A program made the translations under genes and the position numbers. The notes under the pieces were generated by a model. It was given only the letters and a program-made list of their open reading frames with translations, ran no database searches and had not been told where the DNA came from. Of a stretch of 64,000 nucleotides of DNA, positions 31,672-38,913 are shown piece by piece (position 1 is the first letter of the stretch; each line of letters opens with the position of its first letter). Origin of the DNA: a virus; IMG/VR virus record IMGVR_UViG_3300025010_000055, positions 1 to 64,000 of that record. One strand, 5' to 3'.

Positions 31672-33069
31672 TTGGTAACAATGCACATCGTAACGCATTT
31701 AGAGCGTTACTGCAAAAGATGCAAGAAAAATATCTCCGTGAGGGTGCAAGATTACGGAGAATGTAGTTGGGAGGAGATGGACGAAAAGCTAGACAAAAGC
31801 TTGTATCAGGTTACTAAATCTAAGTGTTCTGGATGTGGGGTCGAGGAGTGGCCTGAGCATATAGTTATGTACGACATATCCGGCAAGAAAATGCAAGAGA
31901 TAGTCAAAAAGAAAATAGGATCGGAAGATATGCCAGTTGTTGGTGTTGGCGATGCCCCGTATGCTGTTTCGCGTTCTCCAGAAGAGGAGTCCGAGTATAA
32001 TCGCGGTCTGGCGAAGGCTAAGGAAAATTATCTAGAGAAAGCAGAAGAATTCTGGCATGGGTACAATGCTTTTGCGCTGGAAAAGTGGGCAAGTTTGCTT
32101 AAGGATCTGACTGACAAGGAATTTGCTTTTGCTTATGCACAGCTTGGTTTGCCGTTGCCGTCTAGTTCAGCAGTTATTAGCGTTGCCGCATGGCGAAAGG
32201 ATGCGGAGAAGTTGCTTAGGACGGAAGAACAACAGTTAGCCTTTTGGCGGGAGGCTAACCGATATATTGCCGAGGAAGAGTTTATTTGGTCACCTATCGA
32301 CCAATGGCCCATGGAAGAGTGGATCAAAATGTATGGCCGGGAGCGGGTAACTTACTTAACTCTAAATGTGCCACTGCCGGAGGAATTGGAAACCTACAGA
32401 ACTAAAGCACTGGCCAAGGTCATCAAAAAGAGATCCGGTGAGACCGGTGTGCTGTTCATGCGGATCGGGCAGTTGGGTAAGGAGCTGGACAAACAGCGTA
32501 ATCGGTCGATGGAGCTATCACGACAACTGCAGCAGGAGAGGCAGGATAGTTCGGCTTTAACTATTCAGGTCGTGAAATTGAAGCAGGAGATCGCGTCTTT
32601 GCGTAATAAACCTGCAGAAGTTATCCGGGATCCTGGCGATGCAAGGAAAATTAAATCCCTTAAGGGGTTAGTTGTAGAGCTGCGTGCTGAGGTAGAGAGG
32701 CTTGCAGGGTTATTGCCGGTTAAAGTTATAATCCAAGAACCAGATTATATAATAGAAGAAACTAAAATTGAAGTCCAGGAACCTGTCATTAATCTGATCG
32801 GCAAGACAGTCCTTATCGTTGGTTGGCCAAGGGAAGCCGTAGATGCTGAATGTCGGATACTATGGCATGACGGTGACAGTGTTGATGTGCAGCTGAAGAC
32901 CCTGACCACGGAGGCAGATATATTTGTTGTGCTAACTCGTTTCATTAGTCATCAGGCCATGTGGTGGTTGAAGGCGGAAGCGGTAGAGCAGGACAAGAAG
33001 ATCCTTTTCGTCAGGGAAACCAACGCCGATCGTATTTTGGACATTGCGAGATCATATCTAGCCAGGTGA
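31672..33069 (+). CDS. Coiled-coil protein with DUF2325-like C-terminal domain
   Basis: A 465-residue protein with an N-terminal zinc-ribbon-like pair ('CKRCKKN', 'CSGCGVEEW'), a long helical/coiled-coil middle (about 260-350) and a C-terminal Rossmann-like domain (about 375-465: 'KTVLIVGWPREAVDAECRI...ADIFVVLTRFISHQAMWW') that resembles DUF2325. DUF2325 proteins occur next to regulatory and defence genes, but their activity is not established. TTG 31672 fits the AGGGGG at 31659. Confidence 0.65.
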   Translation: MVTMHIVTHLERYCKRCKKNISVRVQDYGECSWEEMDEKLDKSLYQVTKSKCSGCGVEEWPEHIVMYDISGKKMQEIVKKKIGSEDMPVVGVGDAPYAVSRSPEEESEYNRGLAKAKENYLEKAEEFWHGYNAFALEKWASLLKDLTDKEFAFAYAQLGLPLPSSSAVISVAAWRKDAEKLLRTEEQQLAFWREANRYIAEEEFIWSPIDQWPMEEWIKMYGRERVTYLTLNVPLPEELETYRTKALAKVIKKRSGETGVLFMRIGQLGKELDKQRNRSMELSRQLQQERQDSSALTIQVVKLKQEIASLRNKPAEVIRDPGDARKIKSLKGLVVELRAEVERLAGLLPVKVIIQEPDYIIEETKIEVQEPVINLIGKTVLIVGWPREAVDAECRILWHDGDSVDVQLKTLTTEADIFVVLTRFISHQAMWWLKAEAVEQDKKILFVRETNADRILDIARSYLAR

Positions 33070-33082
33070 AAGCCTGGTTTTT
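33061..33082 (+). terminator. Intrinsic terminator
   Basis: CCAGG-TGAAAG-CCTGG followed by TTTTTGTTT, overlapping the stop codon of the DUF2325-like gene. Confidence 0.75.
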
Positions 33083-33110
33083 GTTTCTAAAAATATATCT
33101 TTGTATGATG

Positions 33111-33139
33111 TTGGCAACAATATTAAAATAGTGTATGAT
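33111..33139 (+). promoter_or_regulatory. Promoter of 33.2-34.2 kb genes
   Basis: TTGGCA (33111-33116), a 17-bp spacer and TATGAT (33134-33139), about 36 bp before the next gene. Confidence 0.7.
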
Positions 33140-33175
33140 AAATACATCAAATAGATAACGAGAGGGGATAATAAA

Positions 33176-33418
33176 ATGCTAGAAATTAGAAATGGCAAGG
33201 TTTGTGAAGTAAGCGAGGTAACCGGGAGAATGCTATACAGCAAGGGGCGCATCCTGAGCCAGGGAGCGCAGCACATCCTAACGAATAACGCATACAAGAT
33301 AAGCAAGCACTCTGCAAACTACAGGCTTTTCGAGGTGCAGGACGGATGCATCGTGAAGCTTGATCTGAGACTTAAGGATAACCGCAAAATCAAATCTCAG
33401 CTGCTAGGAGGTAGATAA
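33176..33418 (+). CDS. Small hypothetical protein, beta-rich
   Basis: An 80-residue protein after GAGAGGGGATAATAAA. It looks beta-rich with a basic C-terminus ('LRLKDNRKIKSQLLGGR'). It is 1 bp before the next gene. It has no recognised family; the basic character suggests nucleic-acid binding. Confidence 0.6.
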   Translation: MLEIRNGKVCEVSEVTGRMLYSKGRILSQGAQHILTNNAYKISKHSANYRLFEVQDGCIVKLDLRLKDNRKIKSQLLGGR

Positions 33419-33419
33419 T

Positions 33420-33851
33420 ATGAAATTCAGCAAGCCCGTACAGCAGGTCACTGAAGCAGGAATAGTTTATCTTATCCGCACCACTGAGCAGGTTGAGTCA
33501 GACCTGCTCGGACTAAAGGAGGCTTACGGAAATATAGCAGACGCTGATTTTTTAGTATATTGGAGAAAGATGCTGTCAGCAAAGATTCCAGTTTGCCCTT
33601 TGTGCGGTCAGTCTGGCGGGCCAATTCGCCGGACTCGTGACGGTTCGGTAATGGGATGCGACAGGTGCCTTGAAATCCAGGGACAAAATATAGACCTGGT
33701 GGGGGTGAAAGAAGCAGCCGCCATCCTCGGCTGGGACGTTCGCCGGGTAACAACATACCGTAGTCGCGGAAGTTTCCCTGTGCCGGTCGCAGAGTTGGCC
33801 ATGGGTCCTTTGTGGACAAAAAGCCAGATCGAGGCGTACAAAAATGGATAG
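33420..33851 (+). CDS. Zinc-finger/HTH DNA-binding protein
   Basis: The 143-residue protein has a zinc-ribbon-like 'CPLCGQSG ... GCDRC' (about 60-83) and a C-terminal MerR/excisionase-type HTH ('VGVKEAAAILGWDVRRVTTYRSRG') ending in 'WTKSQIEAYK', the usual end of AlpA/Xis-like domains. It probably binds DNA and could be an excisionase-like or regulatory factor. It overlaps the next gene by 8 bp. Confidence 0.68.
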   Translation: MKFSKPVQQVTEAGIVYLIRTTEQVESDLLGLKEAYGNIADADFLVYWRKMLSAKIPVCPLCGQSGGPIRRTRDGSVMGCDRCLEIQGQNIDLVGVKEAAAILGWDVRRVTTYRSRGSFPVPVAELAMGPLWTKSQIEAYKNG

Positions 33852-34233
33852 AATATGCCCGTTCTGTAACACTCTCCCAGTATCAAAGCACAGGGGCGTC
33901 ATAGGCGTCACCTGTGCAAGCCCCGAATGTCTAGCTGAGTACATACGACAAAAACACGCGTGTATGTACGAGGTAGTAACTGCAGAAGGTCTGTGCAGGT
34001 TGTGCAAAAAAGTCCCTGTTACCGAAGGGGGTATTTGTATTCCCTGTAAAAACAAAAACAAAGAAAGGTACGAAAAACACAAGGAACGCCTTAAAAAAGG
34101 CGGAAAAATGCAAATATCCATAGATATGCCAGTAGCTTTAATGTACGGCTTTGACAATAAAGCCTACAGTAATGATAAAACTAGGCAGGAAGCCATGGAG
34201 GAAGCATTTTTGGATTATATTTTAAAAAAATAA
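33844..34233 (+). CDS. Zinc-binding protein with RHH-like tail
   Basis: A 129-residue protein with four CxxC-type pairs ('CPFC', 'CASPEC', 'CRLCKK', 'CIPCKN') followed by a basic linker and 'MQISIDMPVALMYGFDNKAY', which resembles the start of an RHH domain. It probably binds nucleic acid. It starts at ATG inside the previous gene's end. Confidence 0.6.
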   Translation: MDRICPFCNTLPVSKHRGVIGVTCASPECLAEYIRQKHACMYEVVTAEGLCRLCKKVPVTEGGICIPCKNKNKERYEKHKERLKKGGKMQISIDMPVALMYGFDNKAYSNDKTRQEAMEEAFLDYILKK

Positions 34234-34257
34234 TTTAAACTTTCTTTGATTTATGTA

Positions 34258-34286
34258 TTGCATTATTCAGTAGATTCCTGTATAAT
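34258..34286 (+). promoter_or_regulatory. Promoter of 34.3-36.5 kb genes
   Basis: TTGCAT (34258-34263), a 17-bp spacer and a perfect TATAAT (34281-34286), 46 bp before the next start. Confidence 0.78.
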
Positions 34287-34332
34287 AAGATTCAAGGAAA
34301 GCAAATAAAAAACCAGCCGGGAGGGCGAACAA

Positions 34333-34845
34333 ATGAAAAACATCAATCGCAAAGCCATTATGCAGAGAGCACACGAAATAGCCAAGAAGTGCACAGGCGA
34401 TTATTATGCAAGGTTGAGTTTGGGCCTCTCCCAGGCTTGGATGGAGGCTAAAAAAGTGGTAAAGGTGATTGTAAACACATACAGAGAGTTAATTGGCAAA
34501 TATACTATTGCCCTGCACGCAAACGGCCAGTTGATAGTGCCGAACAATAGCAAGTTATCAGACAAGGAAAGAAACATGCTTGTAGCCGCAAAACCCCGCT
34601 TAATTGCGGAGCTGAAACTCATCAATAGGGAAAAGGAAGAGGAAGCAAGAAGAAGAATTAACCCTAACTACGACGCAAACAGAAAAGCTAAGTTTGACGA
34701 AGCTAAGGCAACAGGCGAACCCGTGTTGCTACGTCGCTGGAGTACAGGATGCTGCGACAGCAGGGAAGAATGCAGTATGGATATCCACTATGAGTGGGCA
34801 ATGCCGGACGGAACCACCAAGCACGACTGGAACCACACCTGGTAG
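34333..34845 (+). CDS. Hypothetical protein (170 aa)
   Basis: A 170-residue basic helical protein with a C-terminal Cys/His-rich end ('STGCCDSREECSMDIHYEW'). ATG 34333 follows CGGGAGGGCGAACAA. No family was recognised; the metal-binding-looking end could be structural. It is followed by a strong hairpin. Confidence 0.6.
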   Translation: MKNINRKAIMQRAHEIAKKCTGDYYARLSLGLSQAWMEAKKVVKVIVNTYRELIGKYTIALHANGQLIVPNNSKLSDKERNMLVAAKPRLIAELKLINREKEEEARRRINPNYDANRKAKFDEAKATGEPVLLRRWSTGCCDSREECSMDIHYEWAMPDGTTKHDWNHTW

Positions 34846-34855
34846 AAAGCAAAAG

Positions 34856-34882
34856 TTAGGTCGGGCGGGTTGCCTGACCTAA
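34856..34882 (+). other. Strong intergenic RNA hairpin
   Basis: TTAGGTCGGGC (34856-34866) pairs with GCCTGACCTAA (34872-34882) over a GGGTT loop. The following AATAAAATAAAA lacks a T-run, so it is probably not a terminator on the plus strand. Confidence 0.55.
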
Positions 34883-34905
34883 TAAAATAAAAGGCGGTAA
34901 AAACC

Positions 34906-35190
34906 ATGACAGCAATAGAAAAACTCGAAGAAATCGCAACTGAAATAGCTGAGCAACACGCGAACGGAATATGCAACCACCACGGATCGTGCGAACTGGT
35001 TTATTCGTTCATTCAGTACCTGCAGGCCAAACCGGAAGATATCCAGGACGTTGAGGACTGGATTGACGGAGATTATGAAGAGCTGTATGACAGAATTTTC
35101 TCAGGCAATTTCAATATTGCAGATGCACCAGAAGAACACGTTTCTGACGTGGAACTCTGGAAGAAAATTGTTGCCGAGACAAATGCCTAG
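34906..35190 (+). CDS. Acidic hypothetical protein (94 aa)
   Basis: A 94-residue strongly acidic helical protein ('KLEEIATEIAEQHANGICNHHGSC', 'DVEDWIDGDYEELYDRIF'). ATG 34906 follows AAAAGGCGGTAAAAACC. It overlaps the next gene by 8 bp. The function is unknown; the acidic surface could mimic DNA, but this is not shown. Confidence 0.6.
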   Translation: MTAIEKLEEIATEIAEQHANGICNHHGSCELVYSFIQYLQAKPEDIQDVEDWIDGDYEELYDRIFSGNFNIADAPEEHVSDVELWKKIVAETNA

Positions 35191-36007
35191 AAAGCCACCA
35201 CCCGTCAACCGAAAGTACAATACGCAGGAGGACGTTGTCCGGGCTCTCAAGAAGTCTGTTGAGTCACTAGATCATGTACCGTCCCTGAACGAGTACAACA
35301 GACTCAACCTGAAACCTCGCATCACAACCATTAGGCGTTTTGGCCTCTCTTGGAGGGAAGCCATACGTCAAGCAGGATACGAAGTGCTGGAAGTCAATTT
35401 CCTCTCAAAAGATGAGATTTTGGAAGAGTTGACTAGGTATTCAAAACTTCGCGAAGGAGTTTTAAACTACTCCGTGTACGAAGCAGAGTACAGGGAAAAG
35501 GGACTTCCGAGCCCAACCGCAATACTGAACTGTTTCGGCTCATGGCTAGTTGCGGCAAAGGAAGTTGGCGCCGAAACAGTTAATCAAAGGTGGTATTGCA
35601 CAGAGAGTGAGCTCCTTGAGCACCTACAGCAGTATCACAAGGAGTTCGATGAAACGCCAAATATGAGAGCATGGAAGGAATACGCCAAGCAGCGCGGACT
35701 TCCTGACAAAGGAGTATATCAAAGAGTTTTCGGTAGCTGGAATGCTGCAGTTGAAAAGGCAGGGCTGAAACCGAATACCCTCGCACAAAAGAAGTGGACG
35801 CGCGCGGGCGTGATGCGGTCGCTTCAAGAAAACTTCTTGGAAATACCAGACCGGGATGAGTACCTGAAGCTGAAGAAAGGGAAGAAACATCTGCCTTCGA
35901 CAACAATTATTGCACATCTTTTCGGGTCTTTCTATGAGGGATTCAAATCTGCAGGCTTTGTCGGTGAGAAGAAAAAAACCGGGAGACCGAAGAAGGGGGG
36001 AAAATAG
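35183..36007 (+). CDS. Homing-endonuclease-associated repeat protein
   Basis: The 274-residue basic protein contains about four copies of a roughly 55-residue unit with the pattern '...PSLNEYNR...TTIRRFGLSWREAIRQAG' and '...GSWNAAVEKAGL', matching the HNH-associated repeat that binds DNA. No HNH or GIY-YIG catalytic block is visible, so it may be a DNA-binding regulator or a domain-stripped homing enzyme. ATG 35183 lies in the end of the previous gene. A basic 'KKKTGRPKKGGK' tail ends it. Confidence 0.7.
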   Translation: MPRKPPPVNRKYNTQEDVVRALKKSVESLDHVPSLNEYNRLNLKPRITTIRRFGLSWREAIRQAGYEVLEVNFLSKDEILEELTRYSKLREGVLNYSVYEAEYREKGLPSPTAILNCFGSWLVAAKEVGAETVNQRWYCTESELLEHLQQYHKEFDETPNMRAWKEYAKQRGLPDKGVYQRVFGSWNAAVEKAGLKPNTLAQKKWTRAGVMRSLQENFLEIPDRDEYLKLKKGKKHLPSTTIIAHLFGSFYEGFKSAGFVGEKKKTGRPKKGGK

Positions 36008-36229
36008 ATGCCCAGAGGTGGCAAGCGCGAAGGAGCCGGGCGACCGGAAGCAGCAGACAAATTGATCACCAAGACCTACAGACTTCTCCAGTCGGACATA
36101 GACATATTGGAGAAGTTGGCAGGAAATCAGGGAATAACCGCGTCAGAGGTGATGCGGAATTTAATAAGAAAAGAGGAAGTGCCTAATGAAACAGAGACTA
36201 GAACCGCAAGACCTGGAGGGACTGACTGA
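36008..36229 (+). CDS. RHH protein with AT-hook-like N-terminus
   Basis: A 73-residue protein that starts with 'PRGGKREGAGRP', a motif seen in small phage/plasmid DNA-binding proteins, then an RHH-like pair of helices ('LLQSDIDILEKLAGNQGITASEVMRNLIRKE'). It begins immediately after the repeat protein's stop, so the two are co-translated. Confidence 0.68.
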   Translation: MPRGGKREGAGRPEAADKLITKTYRLLQSDIDILEKLAGNQGITASEVMRNLIRKEEVPNETETRTARPGGTD

Positions 36230-36320
36230 AGAGCAGAGAAGTAGAGGTAGGGAGTTGTGGGGGGGTGCGTACAGGCGACTTTTATGTAAAGCATTTTACA
36301 TTTACCGACACTTACGGTGA
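36186..36320 (+). CDS. Small overlapping protein (44 aa)
   Basis: A 44-residue ORF with ribosome site AGAGGAAG and ATG 36186. Its start 'EPQDLEGLTEEQRSRGREL' has the look of small phage proteins with an 'LxELSEEQKxxLREWW' pattern. It overlaps the RHH gene end and the start of the next ORF, so one of the overlapping pair may not be translated. Confidence 0.45.
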   Translation: MKQRLEPQDLEGLTEEQRSRGRELWGGAYRRLLCKAFYIYRHLR

Positions 36321-36546
36321 AACTCTTGTTGTCACCGAGCAAAATATTAACTATCTCAATCTAAATTCTGCCGTTCCCCTCTTAAGTATCGGGCAGATGA
36401 TTGAGATATTACAGAAATCCGGCAAGGTTGAGCATGACCCGCACGAGTCAAACTACTTTAGCGTGCTGGGGGAAGATTATTTTCTCAGCATACTTGATGG
36501 AAAACTTTGTGACGCTCTTTGGTTGGCAGTCAAAAAAATATTATAG
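36265..36546 (+). CDS. Hypothetical protein (93 aa)
   Basis: A 93-residue protein with 'PLLSIGQMIEILQK' in the middle, a pattern I have seen in small Firmicutes phage proteins. GTG 36265 lies in a G-run that may double as ribosome site. It ends at an intrinsic terminator. The function is unknown. Confidence 0.6.
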   Translation: MRTGDFYVKHFTFTDTYGETLVVTEQNINYLNLNSAVPLLSIGQMIEILQKSGKVEHDPHESNYFSVLGEDYFLSILDGKLCDALWLAVKKIL

Positions 36547-36570
36547 CACTCCTTCGGGGGTGTTTATTTT
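36546..36570 (+). terminator. Intrinsic terminator ending the accessory block
   Basis: CACTCC (36547-36552), loop TTCG, GGGGTG (36557-36562), then TTTATTTTTT. Confidence 0.85.
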
Positions 36571-36654
36571 TTCGCTATACGATACTTCCTAAACTTACCA
36601 AGCAGTTATTTTACTAAAAACACGCATATTCATAAACGTTACTGAATAGCTTTT

Positions 36655-36710
36655 GAGTAACGCATTAACGAAGTTAAGAGTAACGCATTAACGAAGTTAA
36701 GAGTAACGCA
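36655..36710 (+). repeat. Tandem 23-bp repeats (iteron-like)
   Basis: A 23-bp unit beginning GAGTAACGCATTAACG occurs at 36655-36677 and 36678-36700, with a 10-bp third partial copy to 36710. An inverted partner CGTTACT lies at about 36636, forming CGTTACT-N12-AGTAACG. Such iterons bind replication or partition proteins or repressors. It sits in a 264-bp gap without a gene. Confidence 0.6.
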
Positions 36711-36726
36711 AAAAGCAGTAGGGCAA

Positions 36727-36755
36727 TTGTGGCCTTACTGCAAATAAGGTATAAT
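36727..36755 (+). promoter_or_regulatory. Promoter next to iterons, with structured leader
   Basis: TTGTGG (36727-36732), a 17-bp spacer and TATAAT (36750-36755). The transcript leader contains TCCTCCC (about 36769) and GGGGAGGA (about 36798) that can pair; this could hide or mimic a ribosome site. Confidence 0.6.
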
Positions 36756-36834
36756 ATACCTAACAGATCCTCCCGCGCCTCTTAGCAATGCGTACCAGGG
36801 GAGGACATTTTATATACATAGGAAGGTGATTGGT

Positions 36835-37008
36835 TTGGCAGATTCAAAACTATTTCACGTCCAATTGACGGTATTCTGCTCCACCTGTAGTAAATGGGAA
36901 TACTTAGAAAATAAGAAAACTTTAGAAGCTATTAAAGAGTGTAAATCTAAAGGATGGAAACTAAAAAATCGTCAGGATTGGATATGTCCTGACTGTAAAC
37001 ATAAATAA
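36835..37008 (+). CDS. Small zinc-finger protein (57 aa)
   Basis: A 57-residue protein with 'CSTCSKW' and 'CPDCKHK' pairs forming a four-Cys zinc ribbon. Start TTG 36835 follows GGAAGGTGA; GTG 36826 is inside that site. The gene's end contains the left arm of a terminator shared with a convergent gene. Confidence 0.65.
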   Translation: MADSKLFHVQLTVFCSTCSKWEYLENKKTLEAIKECKSKGWKLKNRQDWICPDCKHK

Positions 37009-37040
37009 ACGGGCTGGATATGATCCTAGCCCGTTTATTT
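37003..37040. terminator. Bidirectional terminator between convergent genes
   Basis: AAATAAACGGGCT (37003-37015) and AGCCCGTTTATTT (37028-37040) form a 13-bp perfect stem with A/T tracts on both sides, serving the plus gene ending at 37008 and the minus gene ending at 37035. Confidence 0.85.
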
Positions 37041-37157
37041 CTTTTCTTGAGCGGCTTTCTTGGTTTTATCGGCTATATCCTTGGCGGCGCGGTTAATGTC
37101 GTAGCTGTCCCTATCATAATTTCTATCCTTATTAGTTTTATCCAACAACTTAAGCAT
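37035..37157 (-). CDS. Small charged protein (40 aa), minus strand
   Basis: A 40-residue, very hydrophilic Lys/Asp/Arg-rich protein ('KTNKDRNYDRDSYDIN') starting at 37157 with an ideal ribosome site (GGAGGTG, 5 bp upstream) and ending in the shared terminator. The plus-strand frame across the same DNA looks like a hydrophobic peptide but lacks a ribosome site, so the minus gene is preferred. Confidence 0.65.
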   Translation of the reverse strand: MLKLLDKTNKDRNYDRDSYDINRAAKDIADKTKKAAQEKK

Positions 37158-37190
37158 AAAAACACCTCCAGGCAGTATTATTACCGCTTG

Positions 37191-37203
37191 GCTGATACAT
37201 ATA
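37191..37203 (+). promoter_or_regulatory. Candidate operator GCTGATACATATA, copy 1
   Basis: This 13-mer lies between the minus-strand 40-aa gene and the XRE-type regulator, and is repeated exactly at 37661-37673 before the FtsK-like gene. It is probably a binding site for the regulator at 37224-37613. Confidence 0.5.
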
Positions 37204-37223
37204 CTTACCAAGGGGTGGTATTT

Positions 37224-37613
37224 ATGTTTGAGTACGTCAAGCTGCCGGTTGATATGGCCGAGACTTTGACAGCTATTTTTACGAAAGCTAAAAAAGTAAA
37301 TCCGGAAATAACAGAAGAAGAATTCATAGAACGTGCCTTGAAAGAATGGTTGAAGCCATACAAACGGGCCGAATGCAAGCCGGTACCAAGAAATAGCGTT
37401 GCATTGCGTAACCGGCTTAAAAACGCAATACAGTTTTGTGGTAAATCACAAACGCAATTAGCCAAAGAAGTAGGGGTAAGTAGAACATATTTAGGCCACG
37501 TTATAAGCGGCAAGTGTGAGCCATCAGTGGCACTGGCTTTACTAATCACCGAGGCTATTGGGTACCCGCTTGAAAAACTACATGAAGTGTTTTACTTAGA
37601 GCCTGTGGAATAA
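37224..37613 (+). CDS. XRE-family regulator
   Basis: The 129-residue protein has an N-terminal helical part resembling an RelB/RHH-type segment ('ETLTAIFTKAKKVNPEITEEEFIERAL') and a C-terminal XRE HTH ('KSQTQLAKEVGVSRTYLGHVISGKCEPS'). The start at ATG 37224 is chosen because AAGGGGTGG is 4-12 bp upstream, although the frame is open to 37020. It is flanked by the 13-mer operator candidates and precedes the FtsK module. Confidence 0.8.
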   Translation: MFEYVKLPVDMAETLTAIFTKAKKVNPEITEEEFIERALKEWLKPYKRAECKPVPRNSVALRNRLKNAIQFCGKSQTQLAKEVGVSRTYLGHVISGKCEPSVALALLITEAIGYPLEKLHEVFYLEPVE

Positions 37614-37660
37614 TTTACATTCTGCAGGCTCTATTTTTTTGTCATAATGGACAACCAGTA

Positions 37661-37673
37661 GCTGATACATATA
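37661..37673 (+). promoter_or_regulatory. Candidate operator GCTGATACATATA, copy 2
   Basis: An exact second copy of the 13-mer, 35 bp before the FtsK-like gene, suggesting control of the plasmid-like module by the upstream XRE regulator. Confidence 0.5.
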
Positions 37674-37707
37674 TAGCACAGGTTTAGATACATTTATTTA
37701 GCGGGAG

Positions 37708-38913
37708 GTGAGCGAGATAGGCAAAAAGCAAGAAAACGTCCTGGAGGAGGCCTTTCAGGATATCGGAAATAGTTTAAAAACCATGTTCCGTCACAGAGAC
37801 GGATTAAAGATTAACGGTAAGCGGTATGACAGTATAAAAATCCCTTTTCTCAACAAAACAATTTACCTGGATAATCATATTCCTGGAGCCATCCTTGACA
37901 CCATCGACAATCTTAATTTGACAGCAAAGGACGGCAGGAAGCCCGCATTAACCAGTAAAAAACGTACTGAAAACGGTTGGCACCTAACCTTTAGTTTGCC
38001 GCCTGGAATCAGCTTTAACCGGGTTAAGCGGTACCGCGAATATTTTGCTGATGCGGTTAATGGGTGGATTGATATTACTTGGAATGGAGCGTTGCAAATG
38101 AGTATTCACACAGGCCGATTACCTCAAAAGCTAGCTTATTGCTGGGATCCCGGTGATTATACAAGGCTTTCACTGCCTATACCGGTTGGAGTGAGTCATG
38201 GCGGGCCGGTGGTATTTGACCTAACCGAAAGCCCACATTTGCTTGTTGCTGGTGTGCCCGGCTTTGGGAAGTCGAATTTTTTGCACGTGTTAATCCATAG
38301 CCTACTGCCGGTTGCACAGGTGGCCATCGTTGACCTAAAGAGGTTGGAGTTTGCATATCTGCAGGGCCATGCTGCACTTGCCAAAACAGAAGCCGATGCC
38401 CTAGCGCTGATGCAGGCGCTTAACAGAGAGATGGAAAAGCGGATCGGCATCCTAGAGGCGGCAGGAGTAGTAAAAATTCAGGACTATAAAGGCAATGACA
38501 TGCCTTACATCGTCACTGTAATTGATGAATTGGCAGAAATACGAGATGAAAATATAATGGCACTGATAGACCGTATAACCAGGTTAGCGCGGGCCGTAGG
38601 CATATCAGTGGTGGCTGCAACACAGAGGCCCAGCACTAAGGTTTTGCCTGGTGATACGCGGGCCATGTTTCAGGCAAGGATCTGTTTTCAGGTAGCGGAT
38701 GAGCTAAACAGCAGGATGGTCCTGGGTGAAAGTTGCCCATTAGCTGCACAACTGCCCGGCATAAAAGGGCGTGCCATCTGGAAATTTGGCATAGAGGAAA
38801 AGGAAGTGCAGACTATGTTTCTGCCGCTCAAGCAGGCCAAGAAAATGCTGAATAAAAACCCAGTCAGGACGTGGGGCTATGAATATGAGACAAAAAGGCT
38901 GCCTCCGAGATAA
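37708..38913 (+). CDS. FtsK/SpoIIIE-type DNA translocase
   Basis: This 401-residue protein has Walker A 'VPGFGKSN' (about 183-190), a 'VDLKRLEF' strand, Walker B 'VTVIDELAEIR' (about 272-282) and 'VAATQRPSTKVLPG', all typical of FtsK/HerA-type DNA pumps. It lacks N-terminal membrane helices. Together with the next gene it resembles DNA-transfer or replication modules of Gram-positive plasmids and integrative elements. GTG 37708 overlaps the GGGAGGTGAG site; a start at ATA 37717 is possible. Confidence 0.88.
   Translation: MSEIGKKQENVLEEAFQDIGNSLKTMFRHRDGLKINGKRYDSIKIPFLNKTIYLDNHIPGAILDTIDNLNLTAKDGRKPALTSKKRTENGWHLTFSLPPGISFNRVKRYREYFADAVNGWIDITWNGALQMSIHTGRLPQKLAYCWDPGDYTRLSLPIPVGVSHGGPVVFDLTESPHLLVAGVPGFGKSNFLHVLIHSLLPVAQVAIVDLKRLEFAYLQGHAALAKTEADALALMQALNREMEKRIGILEAAGVVKIQDYKGNDMPYIVTVIDELAEIRDENIMALIDRITRLARAVGISVVAATQRPSTKVLPGDTRAMFQARICFQVADELNSRMVLGESCPLAAQLPGIKGRAIWKFGIEEKEVQTMFLPLKQAKKMLNKNPVRTWGYEYETKRLPPR

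Noticed and set aside
36655-36710. CRISPR repeats at the tandem 23-bp units
   Set aside because: The units touch each other with no spacers, so they are iteron-like direct repeats.
37020-37223. N-terminal hydrophobic extension of the XRE regulator
   Set aside because: No ribosome site, it runs through a terminator and over a well-supported minus-strand gene; ATG 37224 has a good site.
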